Assembly (NCBI RefSeq): GCF_014397025.1
Contig: NZ_JACJUO010000002.1
Span: 310,001-374,000, forward strand
Origin: Ochrobactrum sp. Marseille-Q0166
Lineage (GTDB): Bacteria > Pseudomonadota > Alphaproteobacteria > Rhizobiales > Rhizobiaceae
Direction: 5' to 3'
Length of the DNA: 64,000 nucleotides
Numbering within the stretch: position 1 is the stretch's first letter; each line of letters starts with the position of its first letter. The notes under the pieces are model-generated. The model did no database searches. It was not told where the DNA came from and was given only the letters and a program-made list of their open reading frames with translations. The translations under genes were made by a program, and so were the position numbers. Below, one piece after another: positions 1 to 9,778 of the stretch.

Positions 1-1209
1 GACTTCTTCAATTGGCTCAAGCTTTTCGCCATTCTCGCCGTCTTTCATGACGACGCGTGGACGCGAAACGCCCAGCTCAAAGCCTTCACGGCGCATGTTT
101 TCAATGAGAACAGCCAGCTGCAATTCGCCACGACCGGAAACGAAGAACGAATCCTTCTCGCCGGATTCTTCAATCTTGAGAGCAACACTGCCTTCAGCTT
201 CTTTCATCAGGCGGTCACGGATCACGCGGCTGGTAACCTTATCACCTTCCGTTCCGGCCAGCGGACTGTCATTGACGATGAAGGACATGGTCACAGTCGG
301 TGGATCAATCGGCTGTGCTTCAAGTGGTGTGGTCACGGAAGGATCGCAGAACGTGTCTGCAACTGTGCCCTTGGAAAGACCGGCAATAGCAACGATGTCG
401 CCTGCCTGTGCTTCTTCAATTGGCTGACGTTCGATACCGCGGAAAGCGAGAATCTTCGAAATACGACCGTTTTCAAGAAGTTTGCCTTCCTGATCAAGGA
501 CCTTAACACTCTGGTTCGGCTTGATCGAACCGGAATGGATGCGTCCGGTGATAATGCGGCCAAGGAACGGATCAGCTTCAAGAATCGTACCGATCATACG
601 GAACGGGCCTTCAGCAACTTTCGGCGCCGGAACATGCTTGAGAACAAGATCAAACAGCGGTGCCAGACCTTCGTCCTGCGGGCCTTCCGGGTTCAAAGCC
701 ATCCAGCCGTTACGGCCCGAACCGTAAAGGACCGGGAAGTCGAGCTGTTCGTCGGTTGCGTCAAGATTGGCAAAGAGATCAAATACTTCATTGATAACTT
801 CTTCATGACGGCCATCTGGACGGTCGATCTTATTGATCGCAACGATTGGCTTCAGACCAACCTTGAGTGCCTTGCCAACAACGAATTTCGTCTGCGGCAT
901 CGGGCCTTCAGCAGCATCGACGAGAACGATCGCTCCGTCCACCATCGAAAGGATACGCTCCACTTCACCACCGAAGTCGGCGTGGCCTGGCGTATCGACG
1001 ATGTTGATGCGTGTGTTTTTCCAGACAACCGAAGTCGCCTTCGCGAGAATGGTAATCCCGCGTTCTTTTTCGATGTCGTTCGAATCCATCATGCGTTCTG
1101 CAACGCGCTGATTGTCGCGGAACGAGCCCGACTGCTTCAGCAGTTCATCGACCAATGTTGTCTTGCCATGATCGACGTGTGCGATAATAGCGATATTACG
1201 CAATTCCAT
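1..1209 (-). CDS. typA: Ribosome-associated GTPase TypA/BipA (partial, C-terminus outside window)
   Basis: This is the N-terminal 403 codons of a translational GTPase of about 600 residues; the rest lies left of the window. Reading from the ATG at 1209, the G1 loop AHVDHGKT falls at residues 10-17, the switch II motif [10 protein letters not shown] at about 72-81 and the base-specificity motif NKID at about 126-129. An EF-Tu-like domain II follows, and the window ends inside the EF-G-like part ([10 protein letters not shown]), a stretch characteristic of TypA. TypA binds the 70S ribosome and supports 50S assembly and growth under stress or cold. The order of motifs and the [13 protein letters not shown] start separate it from LepA and EF-G. 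The gene lies downstream of mgtE on the same strand, with a weak hairpin between them. Confidence 0.97.
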   Translation of the reverse strand, partial: MELRNIAIIAHVDHGKTTLVDELLKQSGSFRDNQRVAERMMDSNDIEKERGITILAKATSVVWKNTRINIVDTPGHADFGGEVERILSMVDGAIVLVDAAEGPMPQTKFVVGKALKVGLKPIVAINKIDRPDGRHEEVINEVFDLFANLDATDEQLDFPVLYGSGRNGWMALNPEGPQDEGLAPLFDLVLKHVPAPKVAEGPFRMIGTILEADPFLGRIITGRIHSGSIKPNQSVKVLDQEGKLLENGRISKILAFRGIERQPIEEAQAGDIVAIAGLSKGTVADTFCDPSVTTPLEAQPIDPPTVTMSFIVNDSPLAGTEGDKVTSRVIRDRLMKEAEGSVALKIEESGEKDSFFVSGRGELQLAVLIENMRREGFELGVSRPRVVMKDGENGEKLEPIEEV

Positions 1210-1302
1210 ATGGAGATCACTTCTTGTATGAGTTGGGAGCCGCGCCAAGATGGATGCACGGAAAATCAATGGGGCGCTCTTACAGGTTTTTTTGCGTTTT
1301 AG

Positions 1303-1335
1303 AAAGGGGCAGCGCTAAACTGCCCCTCAATTAAC
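1303..1335 (-). terminator. Possible terminator hairpin between mgtE and typA
   Basis: A 7-bp stem (AGGGGCA at 1305-1311 with TGCCCCT at 1321-1327) lies between the end of mgtE and the start of typA. Read on the minus strand, the stem is followed only by a mixed T-rich run, so termination may be partial. Confidence 0.4.
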
Positions 1336-1396
1336 CCGAAAAACCCGGAATTGCGCGTTTATTTACACGTTGATTGTGACAGTTTTGCCGTGAATT

Positions 1397-2782
1397 CTAT
1401 AACAAAGTGCCTGACAAAATGACCAGCGCAACGCTGAAATAGATCACAAGCCCTGTCACGTCGACGAGCGTTGCTACAAAAGGTGCAGAAGCGCTTGCCG
1501 GATCAAAGCCTAACCTTTTGAGAATAAAAGGTAGCATTGAACCCGTTACAGAGCCGAATGTCACAATACAGACCAGTGCCATGCCAATGGTGATAGCGAC
1601 CAATATCCAGTGTTCGCCGTAATCATAAATACCGAGCATCTGCCAGATAGTGATACGGACTATGCCGATAAAGCCAAGGAAGCTACCTAGCGCCACCCCA
1701 GTCGGCAACTCACGGAATGCGACCCGCCACCAATCCTTCAACTTAATTTCCTGCAAGGCCAGCGCGCGAATGATCAGCGATGTTGCCTGCGAACCGGAAT
1801 TACCACCCGAAGACATGATGAGCGGAATGAACAGGCTCAGCACCAGTGCCTTTTCCAGTTCCATTTCAAAATGCTGCATCGCACTTGCCGTGAGCATTTC
1901 GCCCAAAAACAGAATGCCCAGCCAGCCTGCGCGTTTTTTCAGCATCTCGCCGAAGCCGATACGCATATAAGGCTTGTCGAGCGCCTCCATACCACCGAAA
2001 CGATAGGCGTCTTCGCTCGCATCCTCGGTCATAGCATCGAGCACATCGTCAACAGTCACGATGCCGATAATATGGCGGCTGTCATCAACGACAGGCACTG
2101 CCAGAAGGTCGTGCTTGCGGAAAAGGCGCGCAACGTCTTCACGATCTGCGTTTGGTGAAATGGTAATAGGATCATCGTCGCGTGCAAGCGAAAGGATCGG
2201 CTCATCCAGCTCGCGGATAATCAGCCGGCGCAGGCTGACCACACCAAGCAAAACGCGAGTTTGCGGATCAATCACATAGATCGCGTACACCGTTTCACGT
2301 GTACGTTCGACCTGACGAATATGGTCAAGCGTTTGCCCGACATTCCAATTGGAAGGCACGGTGATGAACTCAATGGTCATCAGACTACCAGCCGTGTTCG
2401 GCGGGTAGCCCATCAGCTTCTTGAGTGCAGCTTTCGTTTCGGGTGCGAGAATGGGGAACAGCCGTGCGCGATCGGCATCTTCGAGTTCCTGAAAGACGTC
2501 GGTCGCCCGGTCAGCGGACATACCATCCAGCAACTGACTTGAAATGTTTGGCGGAAGAATGGCCAGAATTTCCGTGGCACGTTCCAGTTCCGGCTGATCA
2601 AGCAGGCGGATCGCATCTTCTTGCGAAAGCTGGGCGATAACGGCAACTGCGTCATCTGCGTCGAGTTCATTGACGATCTCTACCGCGTCGCCCGTACGAA
2701 TATCGGCGATGCGGCTAGCGATTGCTGCAGCAGGGAGGTCGGCAACATTGAGCACTTCAGAGATGAAGTTGTTGTCGGTCAT
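1397..2782 (-). CDS. mgtE: Magnesium transporter MgtE
   Basis: The protein is a Mg2+-selective channel of the inner membrane, 461 residues from the chosen ATG. It has the family layout: an acidic MgtE_N superhelical domain (about 1-130), a CBS pair (about 140-260, with the segment LLAVPVVDDSRHIIGIVTVDD in the second CBS), a connecting helix, and about five transmembrane helices (about 290-461). The cytosolic domains sense Mg2+ and close the pore when Mg2+ is plentiful. I chose the ATG at 2782 because AGAAAGG sits just upstream; an in-frame ATG 45 bases further up lacks a comparable site. It is divergent from the dcp gene. The leader region of about 300 bases shows no riboswitch that I recognise. 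Confidence 0.95.
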   Translation of the reverse strand: MTDNNFISEVLNVADLPAAAIASRIADIRTGDAVEIVNELDADDAVAVIAQLSQEDAIRLLDQPELERATEILAILPPNISSQLLDGMSADRATDVFQELEDADRARLFPILAPETKAALKKLMGYPPNTAGSLMTIEFITVPSNWNVGQTLDHIRQVERTRETVYAIYVIDPQTRVLLGVVSLRRLIIRELDEPILSLARDDDPITISPNADREDVARLFRKHDLLAVPVVDDSRHIIGIVTVDDVLDAMTEDASEDAYRFGGMEALDKPYMRIGFGEMLKKRAGWLGILFLGEMLTASAMQHFEMELEKALVLSLFIPLIMSSGGNSGSQATSLIIRALALQEIKLKDWWRVAFRELPTGVALGSFLGFIGIVRITIWQMLGIYDYGEHWILVAITIGMALVCIVTFGSVTGSMLPFILKRLGFDPASASAPFVATLVDVTGLVIYFSVALVILSGTLL

Positions 2783-3091
2783 GGGCTTGCCTTTCTGTCG
2801 ATCCGCCGTCGAAGACAGACCGTGCAAGCTGACCGCAAACGATCAGATCACGAACTGCCTTGACGGCTGAAACAATCGACTGTGACTGTCGCTTGGCATA
2901 AGAGAATAAGACTCCGGTTGAAATGCAGCCCAAAAAATGCGGCTGCGTGGCTGATTTGCGCTTGGTTGCCCCGAAAGTCAACCCCTGCCTCCCCATCATG
3001 AAGGCTTTTTCATAATCCGATAGCACCCTTGTCTCATCCACCGCAAAATCCTAAGTCTCATTCATATCGAATTGATTTTATCCGGAGTTTT
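2783..3091. other. Divergent intergenic region between mgtE and dcp
   Basis: About 309 bases with no credible gene. It must hold promoters for both flanking genes. A small hairpin (GCAGCC...GGCTGC at about 2931-2952) is visible. I see no M-box or other known Mg2+ riboswitch. Confidence 0.5.
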
Positions 3092-5143
3092 ATGATGTCC
3101 GAAAGACAAGCTTATAATCACGCATTGACGCAATGGAACGGACCGCTTGGCCTGCCGGATTTCAACGCATTCAAGGATGTCGATTTCGCTGCCACCTTTG
3201 ATGCGGCTCTGGCTGATGACCTTGCGGAGGTCGAGGCAATTGCAAACGATACCACTGAGGCGACGATTGAAAACACGCTGAAGGCCTTGCAGCTGACGGG
3301 CAAGTCACTTGATCGCGTTTCCTCGATTTTCTGGCTGCGAGCCGGTGCTCACACAAACGAGACCATTCAGACGCTGGAGCGAGAAATCGCACCCAAAATG
3401 TCGCGTCATTATTCGCGCATCATGATGGACCCTAAACTGTTTGCGCGCATTGATGCACTTTATGAGAAACGTGATTATCTTGATCTGGACGTCGAAACCA
3501 AACGCGTTCTGGAAAAGACCTGGAAAGGCTTTGTCCGCTCTGGCGCCAAGCTTGACGATGCAGGCAAAAAAGAGCTCGCTGGCATCAATGAAAAGCTCGC
3601 AGGCCTAGGTGCACGCTTCGGCCAGAATGTTCTCAAAGATGAATCAAGTTGGGCTTTGTTCATCACCAAAGAGGCGGATCTTGCGGGGCTTCCGGATTTT
3701 CTCAAAAACGCCATGCAGAGTGCTGCAGCCGAGCGCGGGCAGCCCGATGCATGGGCGGTCACGCTGTCACGCTCGATTGTTGAACCATTCCTGACCTTCT
3801 CAGAAAATCGCGAACTGCGTGAGCAAGCTTTCAACGCCTGGGCTAAGCGCGGCGAAAACGGTGGTGAGACGGACAACCGCGAGATCGTGCGCGAAATGGT
3901 GGAACTGCGCGAACGCAAGGCCCGCCTGCTCGGCTATGCCAATTTTGCCGCATACAAACTCGACGACACCATGGCCAAGACGCCGAAGGCTGTCATGGAC
4001 CTTCTGGAGCCAGTCTGGGACAAGGCGCGTGCAAAAGCGCGCGAAGAAGAAGCAGAACTGGAACGTTTGATCGCGGCCGACGGCAATAACCACAAGGTCG
4101 CACCGTGGGACTGGCGCTTTTACGCCGAAAAGCTTCGTGCCGAACGTTTTGCTTTTGATGAGGCGGAATTGAAGCCTTATCTGCAACTCGAAAAGATCAT
4201 CGAAGCGAGTTTTGATGTTGCAACCCGCCTTTTCGGCATTCGCTTTGAAGAGAAAAAAGGGATTCCCACATGGCACCCGGATGTAAGGGTGTTTCGGGTA
4301 TTGAACGCTGACGGCAGTGAACGCGGCCTGTTCCTGGGCGACTATTTCGCACGTACCTCCAAGCGCTCTGGCGCATGGATGAGTTCGCTGCAATCAAGCC
4401 ACAAGCTCGATGCCGGACAAAAACCATTCATCTACAATGTGATGAATTTTGCAAAGCCTAAGGCAGGGGAGCCAGCACTTCTGTCGCTTGATGACGCCCG
4501 CACCTTGTTCCACGAATTTGGTCATGCGTTGCATGGACTTTTGTCGGATGTGACATGGCCAGCTGTTTCCGGCACCGCTGTTTCGCGTGATTTCGTCGAG
4601 CTGCCCTCGCAGCTTTATGAGCATTGGCTGACAGTCCCCGCCGTGCTTGAAAAATATGCCGTGCACTATCGCACCGGAGAAGCAATGCCAAAAGCGCTTC
4701 TCGACAAGGTGCTTGCAGCACGTTCGTTCAATGCGGGCTTCAACACGGTGGAATTCACCTCCTCCGCGCTTGTCGACATGGCTTTTCATACCGGCAAGGA
4801 GAAGATCGCAGATCCTTTGGCCTTCGAGGCAGCAACGCTGAAAAAGCTGTCGATGCCAGACGCGATTATCATGCGTCACCGCACGCCGCATTTCACCCAT
4901 GTCTTCTCCGGCGATGGCTATTCTGCCGGTTACTATTCTTACATGTGGTCAGAAGTGCTGGATGCCGATGCTTTCTCGGCCTTTGAAGAGACCGGCGACG
5001 CGTTCCACCCTGAACTGGCCGCGAAGCTCAAGCAATATATCTATTCTGCCGGTGGCAGCCGCGACCCGGAAGAGCTTTACAAAGCCTTCCGCGGCAAGAT
5101 GCCGACGCCGGATGCGATGATTGAAAAGCGTGGCCTCAATTAA
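3092..5143 (+). CDS. dcp: M3 family zinc metallopeptidase, peptidyl-dipeptidase Dcp type
   Basis: A 683-residue cytosolic oligopeptidase of the thimet/neurolysin (M3A) family, close in length to E. coli Dcp. The zinc site is clear: HEFGH at residues 474-478, with the third ligand Glu at about 503 in DFVELPSQ. Downstream lie the usual substrate-gating segments HRTPHFTHVFSG and GYYSYMWSEVLDADAF. Such enzymes remove C-terminal dipeptides or cut short peptides during peptide recycling. I chose the ATG at 3092 because CCGGAG precedes it; the upstream frame extension is poorly composed. Assignment to Dcp rather than oligopeptidase A (PrlC) is inference from overall similarity. A strong terminator follows. 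Confidence 0.93.
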   Translation: MMSERQAYNHALTQWNGPLGLPDFNAFKDVDFAATFDAALADDLAEVEAIANDTTEATIENTLKALQLTGKSLDRVSSIFWLRAGAHTNETIQTLEREIAPKMSRHYSRIMMDPKLFARIDALYEKRDYLDLDVETKRVLEKTWKGFVRSGAKLDDAGKKELAGINEKLAGLGARFGQNVLKDESSWALFITKEADLAGLPDFLKNAMQSAAAERGQPDAWAVTLSRSIVEPFLTFSENRELREQAFNAWAKRGENGGETDNREIVREMVELRERKARLLGYANFAAYKLDDTMAKTPKAVMDLLEPVWDKARAKAREEEAELERLIAADGNNHKVAPWDWRFYAEKLRAERFAFDEAELKPYLQLEKIIEASFDVATRLFGIRFEEKKGIPTWHPDVRVFRVLNADGSERGLFLGDYFARTSKRSGAWMSSLQSSHKLDAGQKPFIYNVMNFAKPKAGEPALLSLDDARTLFHEFGHALHGLLSDVTWPAVSGTAVSRDFVELPSQLYEHWLTVPAVLEKYAVHYRTGEAMPKALLDKVLAARSFNAGFNTVEFTSSALVDMAFHTGKEKIADPLAFEAATLKKLSMPDAIIMRHRTPHFTHVFSGDGYSAGYYSYMWSEVLDADAFSAFEETGDAFHPELAAKLKQYIYSAGGSRDPEELYKAFRGKMPTPDAMIEKRGLN

Positions 5144-5194
5144 AAGCGTGTCTTGCAAAAGTGGTGTCCGGTTTTGGGACAAAAACATGCCCAA
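5144..5194. repeat. Rhizobiales-type short intergenic palindromic repeat
   Basis: The segment contains a 'TTGCAAAAGTGGTGTCCGG...TTTTGGGAC' pattern like small mosaic repeats that recur between genes in Brucella, Ochrobactrum and Rhizobium. Related copies in this window are near 10745, 21505 and 48248. Confidence 0.45.
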
Positions 5195-5201
5195 GAAAGA
5201 C

Positions 5202-5229
5202 AAAAGCCCGGCTTAGAGCCGGGCTTTTT
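5202..5229. terminator. Bidirectional rho-independent terminator
   Basis: A stem AAGCCCGGC / GCCGGGCTT with a short loop is flanked by A-run and T-run, so it serves both dcp (plus) and the DUF1737 gene (minus). Confidence 0.85.
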
Positions 5230-5234
5230 CATTC

Positions 5235-5441
5235 TCAATATTCGCCGAGCTTGGTGTCGGGCGTATAGTCTACACCCTCAACTTCTTTGATGACCGGCTG
5301 ACCACAATGCAGAACGCCAGTTGCAGCGTTGAAAGCATAGGTCGGCGAGCCATACAACTGCCACCCTTTATTGAGCGCTGCGGTAACACGGTGGCAGAAA
5401 GCAGAATCATCCGGGCCGGTGATGAAACGATAAAGCTTCAT
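5235..5441 (-). CDS. DUF1737 domain-containing small protein
   Basis: A protein of about 68 residues that matches the DUF1737 pattern: it starts MKLYRFITGPDDSAFCHRV and contains GWQLYGSPTYAFN and the conserved QPVIKEV near the C-terminus. Its function is unknown; it is small, soluble and without signal sequence. Two in-frame ATGs lie 6 bases apart; the inner one (5441) gives better spacing to AAGGAAA. It lies about 16 bases after the CoA-ester lyase on the same strand, so the two are probably co-transcribed. Confidence 0.85.
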   Translation of the reverse strand: MKLYRFITGPDDSAFCHRVTAALNKGWQLYGSPTYAFNAATGVLHCGQPVIKEVEGVDYTPDTKLGEY

Positions 5442-5456
5442 AGTCATTTTCCTTGG

Positions 5457-6332
5457 TTATGATGACGAATTTGATTTTGCGAGAACGCGCTCGGCCATTT
5501 CGAGATGCAGACGTTCGACCATCTGGCCATCAAGTGAAACCACACCCTTCTCAGCATTTTCGGGCTGCGCAAACACTGAAATCACCGCGCGTGCATGGGC
5601 CACATCTTCATCCGAAGGGGAGAAGGCGCGATTGGCCACCTCAATCTGCGAGGGGTGAATAAGCGTCTTGCCGTCAAAGCCCATTGATGCAGCCTGCAAG
5701 CATTCCGCTTCAAAGCCCACACCATCCCGAAAGTCATTAAAAACACCGTCCAGCACAACAATGCCGCCAGCACGCGCAGCCAGAATGATTTGCATCAACC
5801 ATGGGATCAGATAAGGCCGTCCGGTTTGCGGACGAACGCCAGTGGCACGCGCGATATCGTTCGGCCCGACCACAAAACACCCAAGCCTTGCCGCCGAACG
5901 ATGACCAAGTACAGCAATTTCATCCGCATTGAGGATGCCACGTGGCGTTTCGATCATCGCCCAGACGCGCATATCTGGGTCCGCATCGTGGTGGTCAAGC
6001 CGGTTGGCAGCGTCTATCACATCCTGCGGGCGTTCGACCTTGGGTAACAACACGGCGTCTGCACCTATTCTGGCTGCAGCGTCAACATCGCCCTTGCCCC
6101 ACTCGGTATCGGCAGTGTTTACCCGCACGACCCGCTCAAATCCAACCTTGGGATGCTGGGAAAAGTGTGCTGACAACGCGTCTCGCGCTGAAATTTTTGT
6201 CTCGGGCGCTACCGAATCCTCCAGATCGTAAATCACACAATCCGCTGCAAGCGTCAGCGACTTTTCAAGCGCACGGCTATTGGATGCGGGTACGAACAAA
6301 ACGGAACGACGTGGGCGAGCAATTGTTTTCAT
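5457..6332 (-). CDS. HpcH/HpaI aldolase / citrate lyase beta-type CoA ester lyase
   Basis: A 291-residue TIM-barrel protein of the CitE-like family, which cleaves or forms acyl-CoA esters such as malyl-CoA or citramalyl-CoA with Mg2+. It begins RPRRSVLFVPASNSRALEKS, followed by CVIYDLEDSVAPETK (Mg2+-binding acidic pair), an RVNTADTEWGKGD segment with the conserved Arg, and DGKTLIHPSQIE near the C-terminus, all family signatures. Substrate is not predictable from sequence; no CitD or CitF partners are nearby, so it is probably not a true citrate lyase subunit. I chose the ATG at 6332 over the one at 6347 because the family N-terminus begins there. It is followed closely by the DUF1737 gene. 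Confidence 0.92.
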   Translation of the reverse strand: MKTIARPRRSVLFVPASNSRALEKSLTLAADCVIYDLEDSVAPETKISARDALSAHFSQHPKVGFERVVRVNTADTEWGKGDVDAAARIGADAVLLPKVERPQDVIDAANRLDHHDADPDMRVWAMIETPRGILNADEIAVLGHRSAARLGCFVVGPNDIARATGVRPQTGRPYLIPWLMQIILAARAGGIVVLDGVFNDFRDGVGFEAECLQAASMGFDGKTLIHPSQIEVANRAFSPSDEDVAHARAVISVFAQPENAEKGVVSLDGQMVERLHLEMAERVLAKSNSSS

Positions 6333-6386
6333 GCGCAATTTGTGCACCGATCTGCATCAGCAAACAAGCGCTCGCCTACAAAGTTT

Positions 6387-6836
6387 TTAAATTCCGCTGG
6401 CTTCGTGTTCAAGCGTTCCGGTGAACTCACAGGATGCACCGTGGTAATAGGTGCATCCGCCGACTTCTTCGATCTCGAGTTTATACTCACCAACGAAATT
6501 CATCTTTATCTCGCAATAGCGCGGGTTCCTGACGGACTCGGCTTCTTTCGGATCAAAACCTTCGTTCTGGATTTTGAATGTCGCCTTTTTGTCTTTAATG
6601 GTGACATCCCCGGAGACACCGCCACCGCAGCCAGGCTGATTATCGACCATTGGGACGCTCGTAGACAGAGATACGGCATATTGATCGCCACTTTTGTGCG
6701 TCACATCAGCCTGAAGCTCCATGCCTCGATTGCTTTTAAATAGTCCTTCATGCGGATTGAAGCCAGGTTTGTTTGCCGCAGACGCTGGCAAACTCATCAC
6801 TGTAACTGTCAATCCCAAGAGAAAAATTCGAAGCAT
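6387..6836 (-). CDS. Small secreted protein of unknown function
   Basis: A protein of about 149 residues with a typical signal peptide: MLRIFLLGLTVTVMSLPASA, cleavage predicted after ASAA. The mature part is polar and beta-rich, with four cysteines (in PGCGGGV, RYCEI, GGCTYY and SCEFTG) that could form two disulfides, consistent with a periplasmic or surface location. I do not recognise the family. The start at 6836 is preceded by AGGTGG; an upstream ATG at 6860 would bury the signal peptide. It stands alone between the CoA-ester lyase and a divergent gene. Confidence 0.75.
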   Translation of the reverse strand: MLRIFLLGLTVTVMSLPASAANKPGFNPHEGLFKSNRGMELQADVTHKSGDQYAVSLSTSVPMVDNQPGCGGGVSGDVTIKDKKATFKIQNEGFDPKEAESVRNPRYCEIKMNFVGEYKLEIEEVGGCTYYHGASCEFTGTLEHEASGI

Positions 6837-7178
6837 ATTCCACCTATCGCTGCTAATCATAAGACAAAAATCGTAGATAAGACTTTGATTATTTAAGCTA
6901 TCCGGTCAAGCAAATATAATATTCCTGTACTGTCAGCATAATGATCGCTCGGAAGCGAATGCAGCTAGAAGTGCGGTGTGAGCGCACCTCCCATTCAGAA
7001 GACTTGAAATCCGCCTTAACTCTGCTTATTTTCCGGCCTTCGGTTGGAATGCACCCGCCGCTCGCAGCCTGACGGCCTCGGTAAAGCATTCTGAATTCAC
7101 GTTCCTGTTCCGGTGACGGCAGAAACGGCAATGCGAGCGCCCGTTTACGAAAATGCTGCTCACTTCAGGAGCGAAACC

Positions 7179-7643
7179 ATGACCACAGCTATCCTTGCTG
7201 GGCACAATACAACTGATTTCAAGCATCAGGCTCGCCGCTTGCGGCAGGCATTGAATGAAGAAGGTATTCACATCAGCCACGGAAAGGCACTTGACCTTGT
7301 TGCCCGCCAGTCCGGCACGCGCGATTGGAATACCCTTGCAGCCAATGGCATAAAAGCCGAAGCCACTCGCATCGAAGAGAGTGCGACCCCTTACCGGGTC
7401 AGCCAGCGCGTCTCAGGCATGTTTCATTCAACCGCCTTTAACGCTCGTATTATCGGTGTTGAAGAAACGATCAAGCCCGATCTCTGGCGGATCACCCTGC
7501 AATTCGACCCTGCAATTGACGTCACGGTTTCGCCGAACCTGTCGACGCTGCGCAGACGCTTCACATTTGTTGTCGGTGCAGACGGGAAATCTCGCAGGTT
7601 GACCGGCAGCGAGGCGGGCGGCATAGCACTTAACATGCAATAA
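7179..7643 (+). CDS. Glyoxalase-superfamily-associated small protein
   Basis: A 154-residue soluble protein. Its first 50 residues (DFKHQARRLRQALNEEG, ISHGKALDLVARQSGTRDWN) match the short helical domain common in alphaproteobacterial proteins annotated as 'glyoxalase superfamily protein'. The C-terminal half is beta-rich and has no visible metal ligands of a full glyoxalase fold, so enzymatic activity is doubtful. The ATG at 7179 has AGGAGC eight bases upstream, which decides the start against a longer frame from 7113. Confidence 0.75.
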   Translation: MTTAILAGHNTTDFKHQARRLRQALNEEGIHISHGKALDLVARQSGTRDWNTLAANGIKAEATRIEESATPYRVSQRVSGMFHSTAFNARIIGVEETIKPDLWRITLQFDPAIDVTVSPNLSTLRRRFTFVVGADGKSRRLTGSEAGGIALNMQ

Positions 7644-7877
7644 TTTCGCCAGACTTTCCTTCAGCGCATGATTCTGAATTTTTAAAACCATTTTCAGACA
7701 TATTCATGCGTCGGGCATGTTAATCGCTTCCGGCTTGTCTCAAAACAGGCCGGAGGCGTTGTAAATCTGGCTTAGGGTTGCGACCTATTGGGCAGTTGCG
7801 GCCTGAAACATTGACTCTGTGCAACGCTGATGTAAAGCAGACTGCAAATTAAAATACCCAACCGACAGGTCAGGAAC

Positions 7878-8483
7878 ATGGACAAGTTCACCAAGCTCAC
7901 GGGCGTCGCGGCCCCCCTGCCGATCGTCAATATCGATACGGACATGATTATCCCGAAGGATTATCTGAAGACGATCAAGCGCACGGGTCTGAGCAAGGGG
8001 CTTTTTGCCGAAATGCGCTTTAATGAAGACGGAACCGAAAATCCGGATTTCGTGCTCAACAAGCCCGGCTATCGCAACGCACAGATTCTTGTTGCTGGCG
8101 ACAATTTCGGTTGTGGCTCCTCGCGTGAACATGCGCCTTGGGCTCTGCTTGATTTCGGCATTCGCTGCGTGATCTCGACCTCGTTTGCCGATATCTTCTA
8201 TAACAACTGCTTCAAGAACGGCATTCTGCCGATCAAGGTTTCTCAGGAAGACCTCGACAAGCTGATGGACGACGCATCGCGCGGTGCGAATGCAACGCTC
8301 ACCGTTGATCTGGAAGCCAAGGAAATCCATGGTCCCGATGGTGGTTCAATTTCCTTCGATCTCGACGATTTCAAGCGTCATTGCCTGCTCAATGGTCTTG
8401 ATGACATCGGACTCACCATGGAAAAGGTAACGAACATCGACACGTTTGAAGCAAAGAACGCCCAACAGCGTCCTTGGGCATAA
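7878..8483 (+). CDS. leuD: 3-isopropylmalate dehydratase small subunit
   Basis: A 201-residue subunit that pairs with LeuC to isomerise 2- to 3-isopropylmalate in leucine synthesis. The swivel-domain signature is present: the N-terminal [19 protein letters not shown], then [17 protein letters not shown] with Cys at about residue 79, then [18 protein letters not shown]. Length matches proteobacterial LeuD. leuC is not in the window, and leuB lies about 11 kb away on the opposite strand, so the leu genes are dispersed. The start ATG follows CAGGAAC. Confidence 0.97.
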   Translation: MDKFTKLTGVAAPLPIVNIDTDMIIPKDYLKTIKRTGLSKGLFAEMRFNEDGTENPDFVLNKPGYRNAQILVAGDNFGCGSSREHAPWALLDFGIRCVISTSFADIFYNNCFKNGILPIKVSQEDLDKLMDDASRGANATLTVDLEAKEIHGPDGGSISFDLDDFKRHCLLNGLDDIGLTMEKVTNIDTFEAKNAQQRPWA

Positions 8484-8531
8484 TGGTCATTGCATTAAAC
8501 GCCTCCGGTCGATGCGTGGTGGCCTGAACAA

Positions 8532-8978
8532 GTGAATAGGACACGATTGGCTGAAATGGCCCGAGAAGATCAAAGCGGTGATTGGGCGGCACGTTTGTCG
8601 CCCTCGCTTGACGAAATCGAATCCATCGCGATTGAAGCTCTTGCACATCTGCCGCAAGAGTTCAGGACGCTGTGCGGCGATATCATTATCCAGATCTCTG
8701 ACTTTCCTGAAGAACAGATTGTCGAAGACATGGGACTGGAAACGCCTTTCGACCTGTTAGGCCTGTTCGAGGGCACCGGTATTGGTGAACGCTTTAGCCT
8801 GCAAACCGGTGAAGGCCCCAATCGCATCACGCTCTTTCGCCGCGCAATTCTGGATTATTGGTCCGAGCACGAAGAGACACTCGGCGATATAATTGCCCAT
8901 GTTCTCATCCATGAAATCGGCCACCATTTTGGTCTGTCTGATGACGATATGGAAGCTCTGGAAGCTCAGGCAGAGTGA
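8532..8978 (+). CDS. Zincin-like metallopeptidase family protein (DUF1025 type)
   Basis: A small protein of about 148 residues with the zinc-protease motif HEIGHHFGLSDDDME; the histidines of HEIGH fall at residues 127 and 131, and the downstream Asp/Glu could be the third ligand. The DLLGLFEG and GEGPNRITLFRRAI segments are typical of the minigluzincin-like family PF06262. Physiological substrate is unknown. The frame opens at a GTG (8532) with GGTGG upstream; the ATG at 8556 is an alternative start. It follows leuD by 48 bases. Confidence 0.85.
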   Translation: MNRTRLAEMAREDQSGDWAARLSPSLDEIESIAIEALAHLPQEFRTLCGDIIIQISDFPEEQIVEDMGLETPFDLLGLFEGTGIGERFSLQTGEGPNRITLFRRAILDYWSEHEETLGDIIAHVLIHEIGHHFGLSDDDMEALEAQAE

Positions 8979-9123
8979 AACTGCGTATTGCTGGTATCAT
9001 GACGCCAGGTCGTCATTTCTGACCAGAACTATGACAATTTTGGCAGATTTCGACACAATCTCAATACAGATATTACACGCGGAGAATGCTATTGATTAGC
9101 TCAGTTCAAACTGAGTGACGATC

Positions 9124-9765
9124 ATGAACCTTTCTCCGGCGGCCTACCAGCTTCTGCTCGTTTACACGACCTATGTTATTGCTGCCGGAAGCCCTGGCCC
9201 CAGCAATATGCGCATCATGGGCGTCGCCATGAACCAGGGTCGAAAAGCGGGACTGATGTTTGCCGCCGGCGTTGTGACGGGCTCGATCTTTTGGGGTCTG
9301 ATGGCGGCGACGGGTGTTTCGGCAATCCTTACACGTTTTGCCGAGGCGCTGATTATTCTCAAGATTTTCGGCGGCTTTTACCTCCTTTATCTGGCCTTCA
9401 AAGCGGGGCGCGCTGCCATGATGTCGGATGAGAAGATCGCCGCCCGCAGCACAAGCGGTGACGCTTTGCTTTCAGGCAAAGAGCTTTATCGGCGCGGCTT
9501 GCTGCTGCATCTCTCCAATCCCAAGTCGATCCTGTCATGGATAGCGCTGGTAACGCTTGGCATTGGCACAAACTCGTCATGGCCTCAGGTCGCTGCATTC
9601 CTCGGCGGCTGCATTGCGTTAAGCATCTCGATTTTCTGTGGCTACGCCATCATCTTTTCAACCGCGCCGATGGTGCGTTTATATCGTCGCGCTCGCCGCT
9701 GGATCGAAGGCGTTCTTTCCGCCGTCTTCGCCTTCGCTGGTATTCGCCTGCTTCTGTCGCGCTGA
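9124..9765 (+). CDS. LysE/RhtB family amino-acid exporter
   Basis: A 213-residue inner-membrane protein with six hydrophobic segments. The N-terminal family motif SPGPSNMRIMGVAMNQGRK is followed by GLMFAAGVVTGS; a middle part has GGFYLLYLAFKAGR and the second half LHLSNPKSILSW. RhtB-type exporters remove amino acids or analogues from the cytoplasm; the substrate cannot be predicted. The frame also opens at a GTG three codons upstream (9115). The next gene starts only 13 bases after its stop, so co-transcription with the DHDPS-family gene is likely. Confidence 0.9.
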   Translation: MNLSPAAYQLLLVYTTYVIAAGSPGPSNMRIMGVAMNQGRKAGLMFAAGVVTGSIFWGLMAATGVSAILTRFAEALIILKIFGGFYLLYLAFKAGRAAMMSDEKIAARSTSGDALLSGKELYRRGLLLHLSNPKSILSWIALVTLGIGTNSSWPQVAAFLGGCIALSISIFCGYAIIFSTAPMVRLYRRARRWIEGVLSAVFAFAGIRLLLSR

Positions 9766-9778
9766 ACCTGTCTAAGAA

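Noticed and set aside
2783..3091. Possible Mg2+ riboswitch upstream of mgtE
   Set aside because: No conserved M-box core or clear terminator/antiterminator pair could be recognised by eye.
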